From: Phocoena phocoena
Lineage: Eukaryota > Chordata > Mammalia > Artiodactyla > Phocoenidae
DNA: 64,000 nt
Direction: 5' to 3'
Assembly (NCBI RefSeq): GCF_963924675.1
Contig: NC_089236.1
Span: 63,697,306-63,761,305 of the forward strand
In this document: one piece after another, positions 35,706-47,078 of the stretch
Layout of the letters: each line of letters opens with the position of its first letter
How positions within the stretch are numbered: position 1 is the stretch's first letter
Position numbers and translations under genes: made by a program
The notes under the pieces: generated by a model
The model's database searches: none
Told to the model about the DNA's origin: nothing
Seen by the model: only the letters and a program-made list of their open reading frames with translations

Positions 35706-36451
35706 GAAAAATAGAGACACACACCCCTACACATCCCTTTGCTTCTGGATATATAACATGACTACAATATTTAACTTTCTTTTGGATAATATTTTTTAAA
35801 AAATCAATTTGACCCAGAGTCATGTTCAGCTATTAAAGAAATGGTTTTATTCTAATTTACCAAAAATTACTCCCAGATTAAGAATTCATTCATCCAGGGA
35901 TTTTTCACATGTAGAGAAGCTATTGCTACATTTTAATACTCTACACTTTCTTCTTTTATTCCTACTGCACACCAAATGCTGATTTGCTTCAGCAGTCATC
36001 AGTTTCATTACGTACTTATCAATTTAGTTGTTAGAGCAAATAATAAATTGTTGAAGAAATTCAACGTGTATTAAAAAGCCAAAAGCAAAAACCTCTGGGA
36101 AATAATTGGGGCTGAAAATCATTTTCTCCTTCCTTCAATTTGTACAAACACTGAGGATTGGTTATATGTAGGTAACTTGGGGAAATCATTCATTGCTATT
36201 TACTAGTGAATGTGATTTTTCATTTGAAATAATGTTGCTCAAATTGCTATAAAATGCATTGAAAATACATAAATGGTACCTAGAGCCCCTAAAATGATTA
36301 TTTCATAAAATGAAGGTAAAATATAAGTTCTAGTGATCTGATTCCTAGCTGACTTCTCAATATCTCCATTTAGCTTCTACAAATGGCACAAATATAAAAT
36401 GAGGGTTTTAGTCTATTAGGAAAAAAAAATTATGCTACTACCAAAGTAATA
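35706..36451. other. AT-rich DNA, target region of L1 copy B
   Basis: No feature seen. It includes the left flank of the 36452-36466 duplication. Confidence 0.45.
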
Positions 36452-36466
36452 AAACCATTCACTTTT
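36452..36466 (+). repeat. Target-site duplication of L1 copy B, left
   Basis: AAACCATTCACTTTT, identical to 41681-41695. Confidence 0.97.
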
Positions 36467-36472
36467 TTTTTT

Positions 36473-36541
36473 CATTAAAACAAAATGTTTATTTTATTCT
36501 AGTGATTTTAAGTTGCTAAATATTATGGTTAAACATTCTAA
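36473..36541 (-). other. Putative 3' transduced segment of L1 copy B
   Basis: 69 bp between two T runs (36463-36472 outer, 36542-36550 inner). On the minus strand it lies downstream of the L1 body and carries two overlapping AATAAA signals (36493-36498 and 36488-36493) about 15-20 nt before the outer poly(A). It does not match the 3' end of copy C, whose last ~100 bp of 3' UTR are absent in B. Confidence 0.65.
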
Positions 36542-36710
36542 TTTTTTTTTCTTCCCCCCACCTCCACTTTCCCCCCTTGGTGTCCATAAGTTGGTTCTCT
36601 ACATCTGTGTCTCAGTTTCTGCCCTGCAAACTGGTTCATCTGTATCATTTTTCTAGTTTCCACATATATGCATTAATATACAATATAGATTTTTCTCTTT
36701 CTGACTTACT

Positions 36711-39700
36711 TCACTCTGTATGAGTCTCTGGATGCATCCACGTCTCTACAAATGACTCAATTTCGTTCCTTTTTATGGCTGAGTAACATTCCATTGTATA
36801 TATGTACCACAACTTCTTTTTCCATTCGTCTGTCATTGGGCCTTTAGGTTGCTTCCATGACCTGACTATTGTAAATAGTGCTGCAATGAACATTGGGGTG
36901 CATGTGTCTTTTTGAATTATGGTTTTCTCAGGGTATATGCCCTGTAGTGGGATGGTTGGATCATATGATAGTTCTAGTTTTAGTTTTATAAGGAACCTCC
37001 ATACTGTTCTCCACAGTGGCTGTATCAATTTACATTCTCACCAACAGTGCAAGAGGGTTCCCTTTTCTCCACAGTCTCCCCAGCATTTATTATTTGTAGA
37101 TTTTCTGATGATGCCCATTTTAACCAGTGTGAGGCAATACCTCATTGTAGTTTTAATTTGCATTTCTCTAATAATTCATGATGTTGAGCAGCTTTTTATG
37201 TGCTTCTTGGCCATCTGTATGTCTTCTTTGGAGAAATGTCTACTTAGGTCTTCTGCCCATTTTTTGTTTGGGTTGTTTGTTTTTTTAATATTGAGCTGCA
37301 TGAGCTGCTTTTATATTTTGGAGATTAATCCTTTGTGCATTGATTCATTTGCAAATATTTTCTCCCATTCTGAGGGTTGTCTTTTTGTCTTGTTTGTAGT
37401 TTCCTTTGCTGTGCAAAAGCTTTTAAGTTTCATTAGGTCCCATTTGTTTATTTTTGTTTTTATTTCCATTACTCTAGGAGGTGGATCAAAGAAGATCTTC
37501 CTGTGATTTATGTCAAATAGTGTTCTTCCTATGTTTTTCTCTAACAGTTTTATAGTGTGTCCGGTCTTGTATTTAGGTCTCTATCCATTTTGAGTTTATT
37601 TTTGTGTATGGTGTTAGGGAGTGTTCTAATTTCATTCGTCTACATGTAGCTGTCCAGTTTTCCAGCACCACTTATTGAAGAGACTGTCTTTTCTCCATTG
37701 TGTATCCTTGCCTTCTTTGTCATAGATTAGTCGACCATAGGTGCATGGGTTTATCTCTGGGTTTTCTACCCTGTTCCATTGATGTATATTTTCTTCTCTG
37801 ATTGCCGTGGCTAGGACTTCCAAAACTATGTTGAATAATAGTGGTGAGTGTTGGTCATCCTTGTCTTGTTCCTGATCTTAGAGGAGATGCTTTCAGTTTT
37901 TCACCATTGAGAATGATGTTTGCTGTGGGCTTGTCATATATGGCCTTAATTATGTTGAATTAGGTTCCCTCTATGCCCACTTTCTGGAGAGTTTTTATCA
38001 TAAATGGACGTTGAATTTTGTCAAAACTTTTTCTGCATCTATTGAGATGATCATATGGTTTTTATTCTTCAATTTGTTAATATGGTGTATCACATTGCTT
38101 GATTAGCATATGTTGAAGACTCCTTGCATCTCTGTGATAAATCTCACTTGATCGTGGTGTATGATACTCTTAATGTGTTGTTGGATTCTGTTTGCTAGTA
38201 TTTTGTTGAGGATTTTTCCATCTATATTCATCAGTGATACTGGTCTGTAATTTTCTGTTTTTGTAGTATCTTTGTCTGGTTTTGGTATCAGGGTGATGGT
38301 GGCCTCATAGAATGAGTTGGGAGTGTTCACACCTCTTCAATTCTTTGGAAGAGTTTGAGAAGAATGGGTGTTAGCTCTTCTGTAAGTGTTTGATAGAATT
38401 CACCTGTGGAGCCATCTGCTCCTGGCCTTTTCTTTGTTGGAAGATTTTTAATGCTAGTTTCAATTTCATTACTTGTGATTGGTCTGTTCATATTTTCTAT
38501 TTCTTCCTTGTTCAGTCTTGGAAGTTTATACCTTTCTAAGAATTTGTCCATTTTTTCCAGGTTGTCCATTTTATTGGCATAGAGTTGCTTGTAGTAGTCT
38601 CTTAGGATGCTTTATATTTTTGTGGTGTCTGTTGTAACTTCTCCTTTCTCATTTCTAATTTTATTGATTTGAGCCCTCTCCCTGTTTTTCTTGATGAGTC
38701 TGGCTAGTGGTTTATCAATTTTGATTATCTTCCCAAAGAACCAACTTTTAGTTTTATTGATCTTTGCTATTGTTTTCTTTGTTTCTATTTCATTTATTTC
38801 TGCTCTGATCTTGATGATTTCTTTCTTTCTACTAAGTTTGGGTTTTGTTTTGTTGTTCTTTGTCTAGTTCCTTTAGGTGTAAGGTTAGATTGTTTATTTG
38901 AGTTGTTTCTTGTTTCTTGATGTAGTCTTGTATTGCTATAAACTTCCCTCTTAGAACTGCTTTTGCTGCATCCCATAGGTTTTGGATCATTGTGTTTTCA
39001 CTGTCATTTGTCTAGGTATTTTTTGATTTCCTCTTTGATTTCTTCAGTGATCTCCTGGTTATTTAGTAACGTATTGTTTACCCTGCATGTGTTTGTGTTT
39101 TTTATGTTTTTTCCCCTGTAATTGATTTCTGATCTCATAGAGTTGTGGTCAGAAAAGATGCTTGATATGATTTCAATTTTCTTAAATTTACTGAGGCTTG
39201 ATTTGTGACCCAAGATGTGATCTATCCTGGTGAATGTTCCATGAGCACTTGAGAAGAAAGTGTAATCTGCTGTTTTGGGATGGAATGTCCTATAAATATC
39301 AATTAAATATATCTGGTAGATTGTTTCATTTAAAGCTTGTGTTTCCTTATTAATTTTCTGTTTGGATGACCTCCAGTGTTGTAAGTGAGGTGTTAAAGTC
39401 CCCCACTATTATTGTGTTACTCTCGATTTCCTCTTTTATAGCTGTTAGCAGTTGTCTTATGTATTGAGGTGCTCCTGTGTTGGGTGCATATATATTTATA
39501 ATTGTTATATCTTCTTCTTGTATTGATCCCTTGATCATTATGTGGTGTCCTTTCTTGTCTCTTGTAACATTCTTTATTTTAAAGTCTATTTTATCTGATA
39601 TGAGTATTGCTACTCCAGCCCTCTTTTGATTTCCATTTGCATGGAATATTTTTCCATCCCCTCACTTTCAGTGTGTATGTGTCCCTAGGTCTGAAGTGGG

Positions 39701-39806
39701 TCTCTTGTAGACAGCATATAGATGGGTCTTGTTTTTGTATCCATTCAGTGAGCCCGTGTCTTTTGGCTGGAGCATTTAATACATTCACATTTAAGGTAAT
39801 TATCAA
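36711..39806 (-). pseudogene. L1 copy B ORF2, broken
   Basis: ORF2p remains in at least six frames. The endonuclease start (MIITLNVNVLN, then SICCLQETHF with the catalytic Glu) is at 39806-39591. VGDFNTSL with its catalytic Asp is at 39350-39538, and SDHNSMRSE follows at 39004-39213. The pre-RT linker ends RIEEV at a stop (38327-38569), and the first RT motifs ([12 protein letters not shown]) are at 38103-38330. Near 37790 about 620 bp are missing, including the FADD box and the following palm/thumb codons. The C-terminus resumes to 36711 with [12 protein letters not shown] and [12 protein letters not shown]. No RT activity is possible. Confidence 0.93.
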
Positions 39807-39878
39807 TATGTATGTTCCATTTTCTTAATATTTTGGGGTTTCTTTTTGTAGGTCCTTTTCTTCTCTTGTGTTCCCCAC

Positions 39879-40781
39879 TTAGAGAAGTTCCTTTAGCATT
39901 TGTTGTAGAGCTGGTTTGGTGGTGCTGAATTCTCTTAGCTGTTGCTTGTCTGTAAAGCTTTTGATTTCTCCATCGAATCTGAATGAGATCCTTGCCAGGT
40001 AGAGTAATCTTGGTTGTAGTTTCTTCCCTTTCATCTCTTTAAATATGTCATGCCACTCCCTTCTGGCTTGTAGAGTTTCTGCTGAGAAATCAGCTTTTAA
40101 CCTTATGGGAGTTCCCTTGTATGTTATTTGTCGTTTTTCCCTTGCTGCTTTCAATAATTTTTCTTTGTCTTTAACTTTTGCCAATTTGGTTACTGTGTGT
40201 CTCAGTGTGCTTCTCCTTGGATTTATCCTGTATGGGGCTTTCTGTGCTTCCTGGACTTGGGTGGCTATTTCCTTTTCCATGTTAGGGAAGTTTTCGACTA
40301 TAATCTCTTCAAATATTTTCTCAGGTCCTTTTTCTCTCTCTTCTCCTTCTGGGACCCCTATAATGCGAATATTGTTGCATTTAATGTCCCAGAGGTCTCT
40401 TAGGCTGTCTTCATTTATTTTCCTTCTTTTTTGGTTATTCTCTTCTGCAGCAGTGAATTTCACTATTCTGTCTTCCAGCTCACTTATCCGTTCTTCTGCC
40501 TCAGTTATTCTGCTATTGATTCCTTCTAGTGTATTTTTCGTTTCAGTTATTGTATTGTTCATCTCTGTTTGTTTGTTCTTTTACTCTTCTAGGTCTTTGT
40601 TAAACATTTCTTGCATCTTCTCGATCTTTGCCTCCATTCTTTTTCCGAGGTCCTGGATCATCTTCACTGTCATTATTCTGAATTCTTTTTCTGGAATATT
40701 GCCTATCTCCACTTCATTTAGTTGTTTTTCTGGGGTTTTATCTTGTTCCTTCATCTGGTACATAGCCCTCTGCCTTTTCAT
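39879..40781 (-). pseudogene. L1 copy B ORF1, one nonsense codon
   Basis: About 300 codons from MKRQRAMYQMKEQDK (40781) to the natural end ALQQMLKELL (stop at 39879). A single in-frame TAA at 40581-40583 (codon 67) interrupts it; downstream the frame is open for 227 codons. It has an N-terminal coiled coil (heptads around NTITETKNTLEGINSRI), an RRM (GPEKIFEEIIVENFPNMEKE) and a C-terminal domain (LARISFRFDGEIKSF). The antisense plus-strand frame of 251 codons at 40045-40800 is its shadow. Confidence 0.95.
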
Positions 40782-41680
40782 CTTGTGTATCTTTTTGTGA
40801 ATGTGGTTTTTGTTCCACAGGCTGCAGGATTGTAGTTCTTCTTGCTTTTGCTGTCTGCCCTCTGGTGGATGCTGCTGTCTAAAAGGCTCCTGCATGTTTC
40901 CTGATGGGAGGGACTGGTGGTGGGTACAGCTGTGTGTGCTCTGGTGGGCAGAGCTCAGTAATACATTACTTGTCTGCTGAAGGCTGGGGCTGGGTTCCCT
41001 CCCTGTTGGTTGTTTGGCCTGAGGCGGCCTAGCACTGGAGCCTACCTGGGCTCTTTTGTGGGGCTAAGGGCGGACTCTGAGAGGGCTCATGCCAAGGAGC
41101 ACTTCCCAGAACTTCTGCTGCCAGTGTCATCATCCTCATGGTTAGACACAGCCACCCCCCGACTCTGCCGGAGACCATCCAACACTAGCAGGTAGGTCTG
41201 GTTCAGTCCTCTATGGGGTCACTGCTCCTTCCCCTGGGTCCCGATGTACACACTACTTTGTGTGTGCCCTCCAAGAGTGGAGTCCTTGTTTCCCCCAGTC
41301 CTGTTGAAGTCCTGCAATCAAATCCTGCTAGGCTTCAAAGTCTGATTCTCTAGGAATCCCTCCCTCATTGCCAGACCCCCAGGTTGGGAAGCCTGATGTG
41401 GGGCTCAGATCCTTCATTCCAGTGGGTGGACTTCTGTGGTTTAAGTGTTCTCCAGTTTGTGGGTCACCCTCCCAGCCATTATGGGATTTGATTTTATTGT
41501 GATTGTGCCCCTCCTACTGTCTCATTGTAGCTTCTCCTTTGTCTTTGGATGCGGGGTATCTTTTTTCGTGAGTTCCAGTGCCTTCCTGTCGATGATTGCA
41601 GTTAGTTGTGATTCTGGTGCTCTCTCAAGAGGGAGTGAGAGCATGTCCTTCTACTCTGCCATCTTGAACCAATTTCCCAC
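40782..41680 (-). promoter_or_regulatory. L1 copy B 5' UTR
   Basis: About 0.9 kb upstream of ORF1 to the 5' end, with a YY1-like core at 41658-41665. Clearly related to copy C 57835-58740 and different from the longer, more CpG-rich 5' UTR of copy A. Confidence 0.8.
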
Positions 41681-41695
41681 AAACCATTCACTTTT
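41681..41695 (+). repeat. Target-site duplication of L1 copy B, right
   Basis: AAACCATTCACTTTT, followed by AAGCT, so the uninterrupted site was CACTTTT/AAGCT. Confidence 0.97.
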
Positions 41696-44600
41696 AAGCT
41701 AAAAAAAAAAAAAAAAGCCAGTTCTCACCAAAAAGCAATATTGCTCATAATACAATTTCTACATAAATTCCTACAGTGATCCCATAATTGGACAATGACT
41801 AGTTTTTGTGTTATATTCCTTTAGAATTTATTTTATTCTGCTACCTACTAACTGCCAGTTGAATAATCTAAATATAAATTATTGCACTTTTTAAGTTTAC
41901 AAAATTATCAAGAACTTATTTTAGACATTTTATGACACTAAAAAGACCTCCTTTCAAATGATTTTAACAATCCCAAACTCCTAACAACTCTAAGTTATAC
42001 CCCCAAATTTGCCTACTTTGCTGATTTTTTATTATTATAAAGGGAAATGGTTGGGATACCAATTAAAGCATCATTTGCTATAAATTAATGTCACATATTG
42101 TCTTCAAACTTAAGAAAAGTGAAGCCCTTATAAACCACACAGCTTCTATTCAAATATTTATGATACATTTTGCTATGGGCATGGACCCCTAAGACACAGA
42201 TTTAAAAATAAGAATAGATCTATAGATTAATGACTGATTAAGAAAAGTGGGAAATGAAGATCTTTTCCTTTCTCTCTCACTGTTGATAAATTTTCCTTCT
42301 ACACAGACCACATGAAAGCACTGAGATCCTTGTTTCCCATACTAAAGAGTGCTTGTTATTCTGTGCTTGAAGCTGCCCCAGCAGCCAGTGACCTGTTTGA
42401 GAACCTATGTTTTCAAACTCCACAGGTGTCCTGGCTTAATGTTACTCTGGAGTGCTTTTAATAGATAAGCATACTTTATCTGCTCTGGCAAAGAAAAGTA
42501 GGACAAGCAATCAGACAACCATCTTCTCTAACCTGAACTGAATGCTTAACATAAGTCAAGGGTAAAGGGAAAACGCTCCTTTTACAGTGCCCCAAAATGC
42601 CATTGAAGGGCTGGTCTTTACTTTGTCATACATGTAGGCAGCAACTGGTGCATTAAATAAGCTAGACTGAGAAAAATAATGATTTAAAGAGGCATTCACA
42701 AACACCATAACCAGAGGCATTTGGAAATGTTATGAAAAGAAAGTAAATAATAGATCCTACTTTAAAGGTTAAGCCTTTAAAATATTTGATTCTTTATGGA
42801 TCTATATTTGAATAAAATGTGTGGTTGTTATCCTAAAATAATAAATAGAAAAATTATTTTATAATTAACCTCAGGACTTTTCTTTGCAGTTATCAAGAAT
42901 AAACGTTGATGAACATCATAAGGAAAAGTTTCCTGTTAGATGATGCACATAAATTCAAATACATTTTGAAATCAAACATATTGCTTCTTTTTTACAGAGA
43001 CTATTTTGTTGCTGTTGCCTGACAAATGCGGCCATGGTTACAGGGGAAAAACATGACAAGATTATATGGGGGGGAATTTCTGACGTGTGAAACAGATAAT
43101 GTATTTAGTTCTGCTCCTTGTTACAAAGGACTGCAAGGTTGTACAATGTGTTTTCCTCTACCAAAAGTTATCATGCAGCAAAGTCAAGGACGAGCCGCCC
43201 AGGGAGACACTCAAATTTGTTAAGGCAAAGTGTAGGAAAAATGCAAGCTTGGGTTTGATCATCTATACTTGGTGTAGCGATTCTCTTCCTGGATATTTAA
43301 GTGCTGTATATATTCTGTCTCCCGCCTGCTGTTGAGATGGACTTGGATATAGGCAGAAAAAGAATCCAGCAAGGGTCAATGGATATGTATGTTCCAAAAG
43401 TCTTTCCTCCTTCCATGGAAACAGAACTCCATCCATTATACAGAGAGCTATACGCATAGTGAACTGAGTGTAATGCCAAAAATTCTTCTCGGTGCACAGG
43501 GGAGACAACCAAAATCTATGCTTTTGCTATCGCTGTGATGTCCAGAAAAACTGCACAGCTGGGAGCCACTAAACTGTAAAATAATGCCACTCCACAAATA
43601 AGCAGAATTTAGACTCTGGAGCAGAATGTAAGAAAGTGAGGGGGAAAAAAATGTAACTTCTTTATTTCTAGGCTTAAGGCATGAGCATTTCTTAATAACA
43701 CAGTTAAAACCAAAAAAAAGCTCAGATTTTTTAAAAGTCTATATCCAAAATCAACGTATAGTCCAAATGAAGTATGACCATTATTTTAGGCTATCTGAAC
43801 AAGGAAGAGTAAAGAATTGCTAGTTTCAAAACCCCAAAATCTGTGACCAGGAAACTCACCAAACTCCCCAGCCCTTAATTAGTACCATGTCGATGCCTTT
43901 CCATGTATTGCCAACTTTGTTAAAGTGCTCAGAAAAGAAGTATTATTCTGCATCCCACTTTGAACAGCTAGGCTTAGAAAAGAAATAACTCTTGTAGAAG
44001 TGATGGACTGGATTCTTTTATAATAAAAGGGGTGTATATAATTTGGGATTAGTATTATCTAGGGAAAAAACATTCTAACATGATGGATTAAGTAAATGTC
44101 TTACTCACACATGCTGTTAAGTCACTACCTATGGAAGAAAACCAAAGAGGCTTATAACATTGACCTCTTCCAGGTTTAATGAGGCAAGGAAAAACCTCTG
44201 TCTGTCCTATTTAGGGGTCATTGCCATTATAAAACTATCATTAAATATCCAGTTCAAGGGTAAACTTGAGAAATGACTCTTTAGACAACGCAGATGGGTA
44301 CCTAGCTGAAACTTTGATTAGAAAGCCTTAAACTGCCAACCTACTATTTTTCTTTTGATTTTTAATCATATTTTATGTATTTTTCTTTCTTTTGATTTTA
44401 GTCTTTATTCAAGACGAGTTTGGGCTATATATCTCAGTATAAAGTAGACTTCATCTCAACTTTCCTTCCAGTTTTGGAAAAACACTGCATTGTTCCATAG
44501 AATTTTTTAAAGTTTTGTCTCCAAAGTTTTTTTTTTTTAAACAAGTAAGCTTATTTCAAATGACCTAGACAGAAGAAAAAGAAAGAAAGAAATGACTATA

Positions 44601-45274
44601 AAATGTATATAGTTTATGTATGGTTTCAAGGGTAAATACTTTGCTTCTGTTTGAAAGGGTACAACTAAACATCATTGTATTGTATTTTCCATCTCATTTA
44701 AGTTGACGCTATCAAAAAAAACAAAAAGTCTCTGCTAGGAAGTAAGTAGTTTTTATCTTTCTTTTCAGCCATGGATTCTTTTGTAATCCAGTGAAAGCCA
44801 AGGGACTCATTGCCAGAAAAATGCACTTAGTCACTTATTACAAAATGTTGCATATATTTTCATAAGACTTAAGAAATACATGGGCTCCAGTTAAGAGTTC
44901 CCAAACATGAGAGGGAAAACATTCTATCAAACCTCTCTTTTGGATTATAAAACAAAAGGAAAACAAATTGATGGGATATGGGCAGATTCTTTACTGTAAC
45001 AACAAAAAAAGTGTTGATTTGTTTTGATAGAAATAAAGACTAGAATTCCAGAGTGTGATTTAATTACACAAAGAAAAGCTAATTTAGTTAGGAATGCCTA
45101 AAGTCAAGACAGTCATGTATTTTAAATACAAAGTTTAGATTACTTGCCAATTTTAAAGTTATTCTTCAGCAGAAATTATAAAAATTGCTACTCAGTACAT
45201 GACTCATATTTCCCATTATGTATTTTCACTTTGAATCCGTATAATCGGGCTAAGCCAAAAAAATATGTTCTTAG
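41696..45274. other. Single-copy-looking DNA, no gene recognised
   Basis: An A run at 41701-41716, then 3.5 kb with no repeat or gene I can name. Short overlapping frames at 43026-43335 (plus) and 43263-43512 (minus) carry no domain. A T-rich tract ending TTTTTTACAG at about 42990-43000 resembles a splice acceptor, but no coding exon follows that I can defend. Confidence 0.4.
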
Positions 45275-45455
45275 ATGATATGCGACATAATGGAAATAGC
45301 ATGGGTTTTGAAATGGGTTCCAAACCCTACTCTGCTTCATATTAACAAAGTAACTTTGAGCATACCTAAAGCTTGATTTCCTCTTTTGGAAAATATGGGA
45401 TAATAATATCTACTGTTAGAGCTGTTGGGAGGATTAGAGATAGCTACATGAAACA
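45275..45455 (+). mobile_element. MIR SINE
   Basis: ATAGCATGGGTTTTGAAATG, CTACTCTGCTTCATATTAAC and GGATTAGAGATAGCTAC follow MIR order in sense. Confidence 0.75.
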
Positions 45456-46808
45456 TCCAATCCTGCTACTGAGGACTGCAATTCACTTTTCATAATTCAA
45501 ACAATTAAGGTTAAGATTCATATTAACTCAGCATTACATTCACAGGAATAAAATATGCATCTATCCTGATTTACTAGATCAAGCAAAGAGTTTTAACTCT
45601 CCAAATAACTTTCTTCTTAGTATTCATTGGACAAAATGCAGTTCCTTATTTCCTTTCCCAATAGAAAATATTTAAGTTAATCACAGACCCATAGTCAAAT
45701 CTGATAAGGAGTCAAATGTACCTCATTATTTCTTGCTACTGAAAATCGTGATTTGTACTTAGAGTGCCTCAGTATTACGGCCATATTGGTATAATGGCCA
45801 TGTATCACTTTAGCCAGATGTGACTCTCTTAGTTTCATAAATTCACTGAAAAATAACCACAGGACTTCTCACTCACCCCAGCCCTCCTCCAAGTAAATTC
45901 TATTTTCTAGTTTTTAATAGGGAAAGAAACTTTGGAGAAAATTTGGACTTGAGTCCACAGTAAATATTCCTATGAAAAAAAGATTTTTTCTATTGTTATT
46001 TCCCTCCTTCTTTCATCTCAGTCAGGATGTTGCTAAGATAGAAAGTAATAGGCAATGTGTCTTTGCATGCCTTGTGATATTTCTTTTTAGCTTAGTTTCT
46101 TCAGGCTCTCACTGCATATTTGTTTCCAGAACTAAAAAATTTTAGGTCAGTGTGAGGTCAGAATGGTGTATATCTCGTCTGAAATCAAATTCTACCTTAT
46201 GGTGAGAGTCTTTTACCGTAGAATAATTAAAGAATAAAAGACCACATTGGAAAAAACTATTTTCTCCCTTCCTGTTACTCTCATTTTAAGTAATGATTGT
46301 CTTAATTGAACAATTTCCTTGTGTTTTGTAAATGGGTTTGTAGTCTGAGAAAAAATAGGTTATTTTTTGAAAACTTCAAATATGAATTTATTTTGTCTTA
46401 TTGATTTTAATCCATAAATTTAAATTTCATCTTATGGAAAAATATTTTAAATTATCATTATTGCTTTCAAAGATGTTTAAGTTCTGAAATTATGCTAGGT
46501 CAGAAATAAAGTAATATTGCTTCTTCAGAATCAGAAATTTTTTCTGAAAGACAACTTATACTTTAAAAATTTTTTACTCAGCCTATAGAATTTGTACGTC
46601 AGGAATTTTGGGCAGAAAATTCTTAGAAAAGAAATCAGGCCCACCAATTTCTTAATAAAAATAAAGCATTGGCCTTTTTTATCATGTTAGGTCAATATAC
46701 TTTTATACATGTTTAGAATGTGTATTAGTGGACTACGGGTGATGAACTGTATCACCTGTCAGACTACCTCTTCACAAATGCAACATTGAAAGCTTCAGAT
46801 GTAGGACA
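45456..46808. other. AT-rich DNA with no recognised feature
   Basis: Nothing recognised. Confidence 0.4.
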
Positions 46809-46823
46809 ATAGAGTGGGGTTTT

Positions 46824-47064
46824 TTTGTTTGTTTGGTTGGTTGGTTTTTTGTGGGTTTTTTTTGTTTGTTTGTGGTACGCGGGCCTTTTACTGTTGTGGC
46901 CTTTCCCATTGTGGAGCACAGGCTCCGGACGCGCAGGCTCAGCGGCCATGGCTCACGGGTCCAGCCGCTCCGCGGCATGTGGGATCTTCCCGAACCGGGG
47001 CACGAACCTGTGTCCCCTGCATCAGCAGGTGGACTCTCAACCACTGCACCACCAGGGAAGCCCT
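46824..47064 (-). mobile_element. CHR-type SINE with GTTTG-rich tail
   Basis: Minus-strand SINE. The tail is (TTTG/GGTT)n rather than pure T, then the standard GC-rich body ending CCACCAGGGAAGCCCT. Duplication ATAGAGTGGGGTTTT (46809-46823) and ATAGAGTGGGTTTT (47065-47078), differing by one G. All local frames are SINE-derived. Confidence 0.93.
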
Positions 47065-47078
47065 ATAGAGTGGGTTTT

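Larger units (their letters stand above)
36467..41680 (-). mobile_element. L1 copy B, 5' complete, internal ORF2 deletion
   Basis: A 5.2-kb L1 on the minus strand, reaching the true 5' end (plus GCCATCTTGAACC at 41658-41670). The perfect 15-bp duplication lies at a TTTT/AA site on the right-hand strand, the preferred L1 endonuclease target. Relative to copy C it lacks about 620 bp of ORF2 near 37790 and ends with a different 3' end (see 36473-36541). ORF1 has one nonsense codon. It cannot move by itself. Confidence 0.96.

Noticed and set aside
42985..43225. Possible splice acceptor (T-rich tract then ACAG) followed by a 65-codon frame
   Set aside because: The following frame has no recognisable protein content and no donor was identified. 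Such tracts are common in AT-rich DNA.
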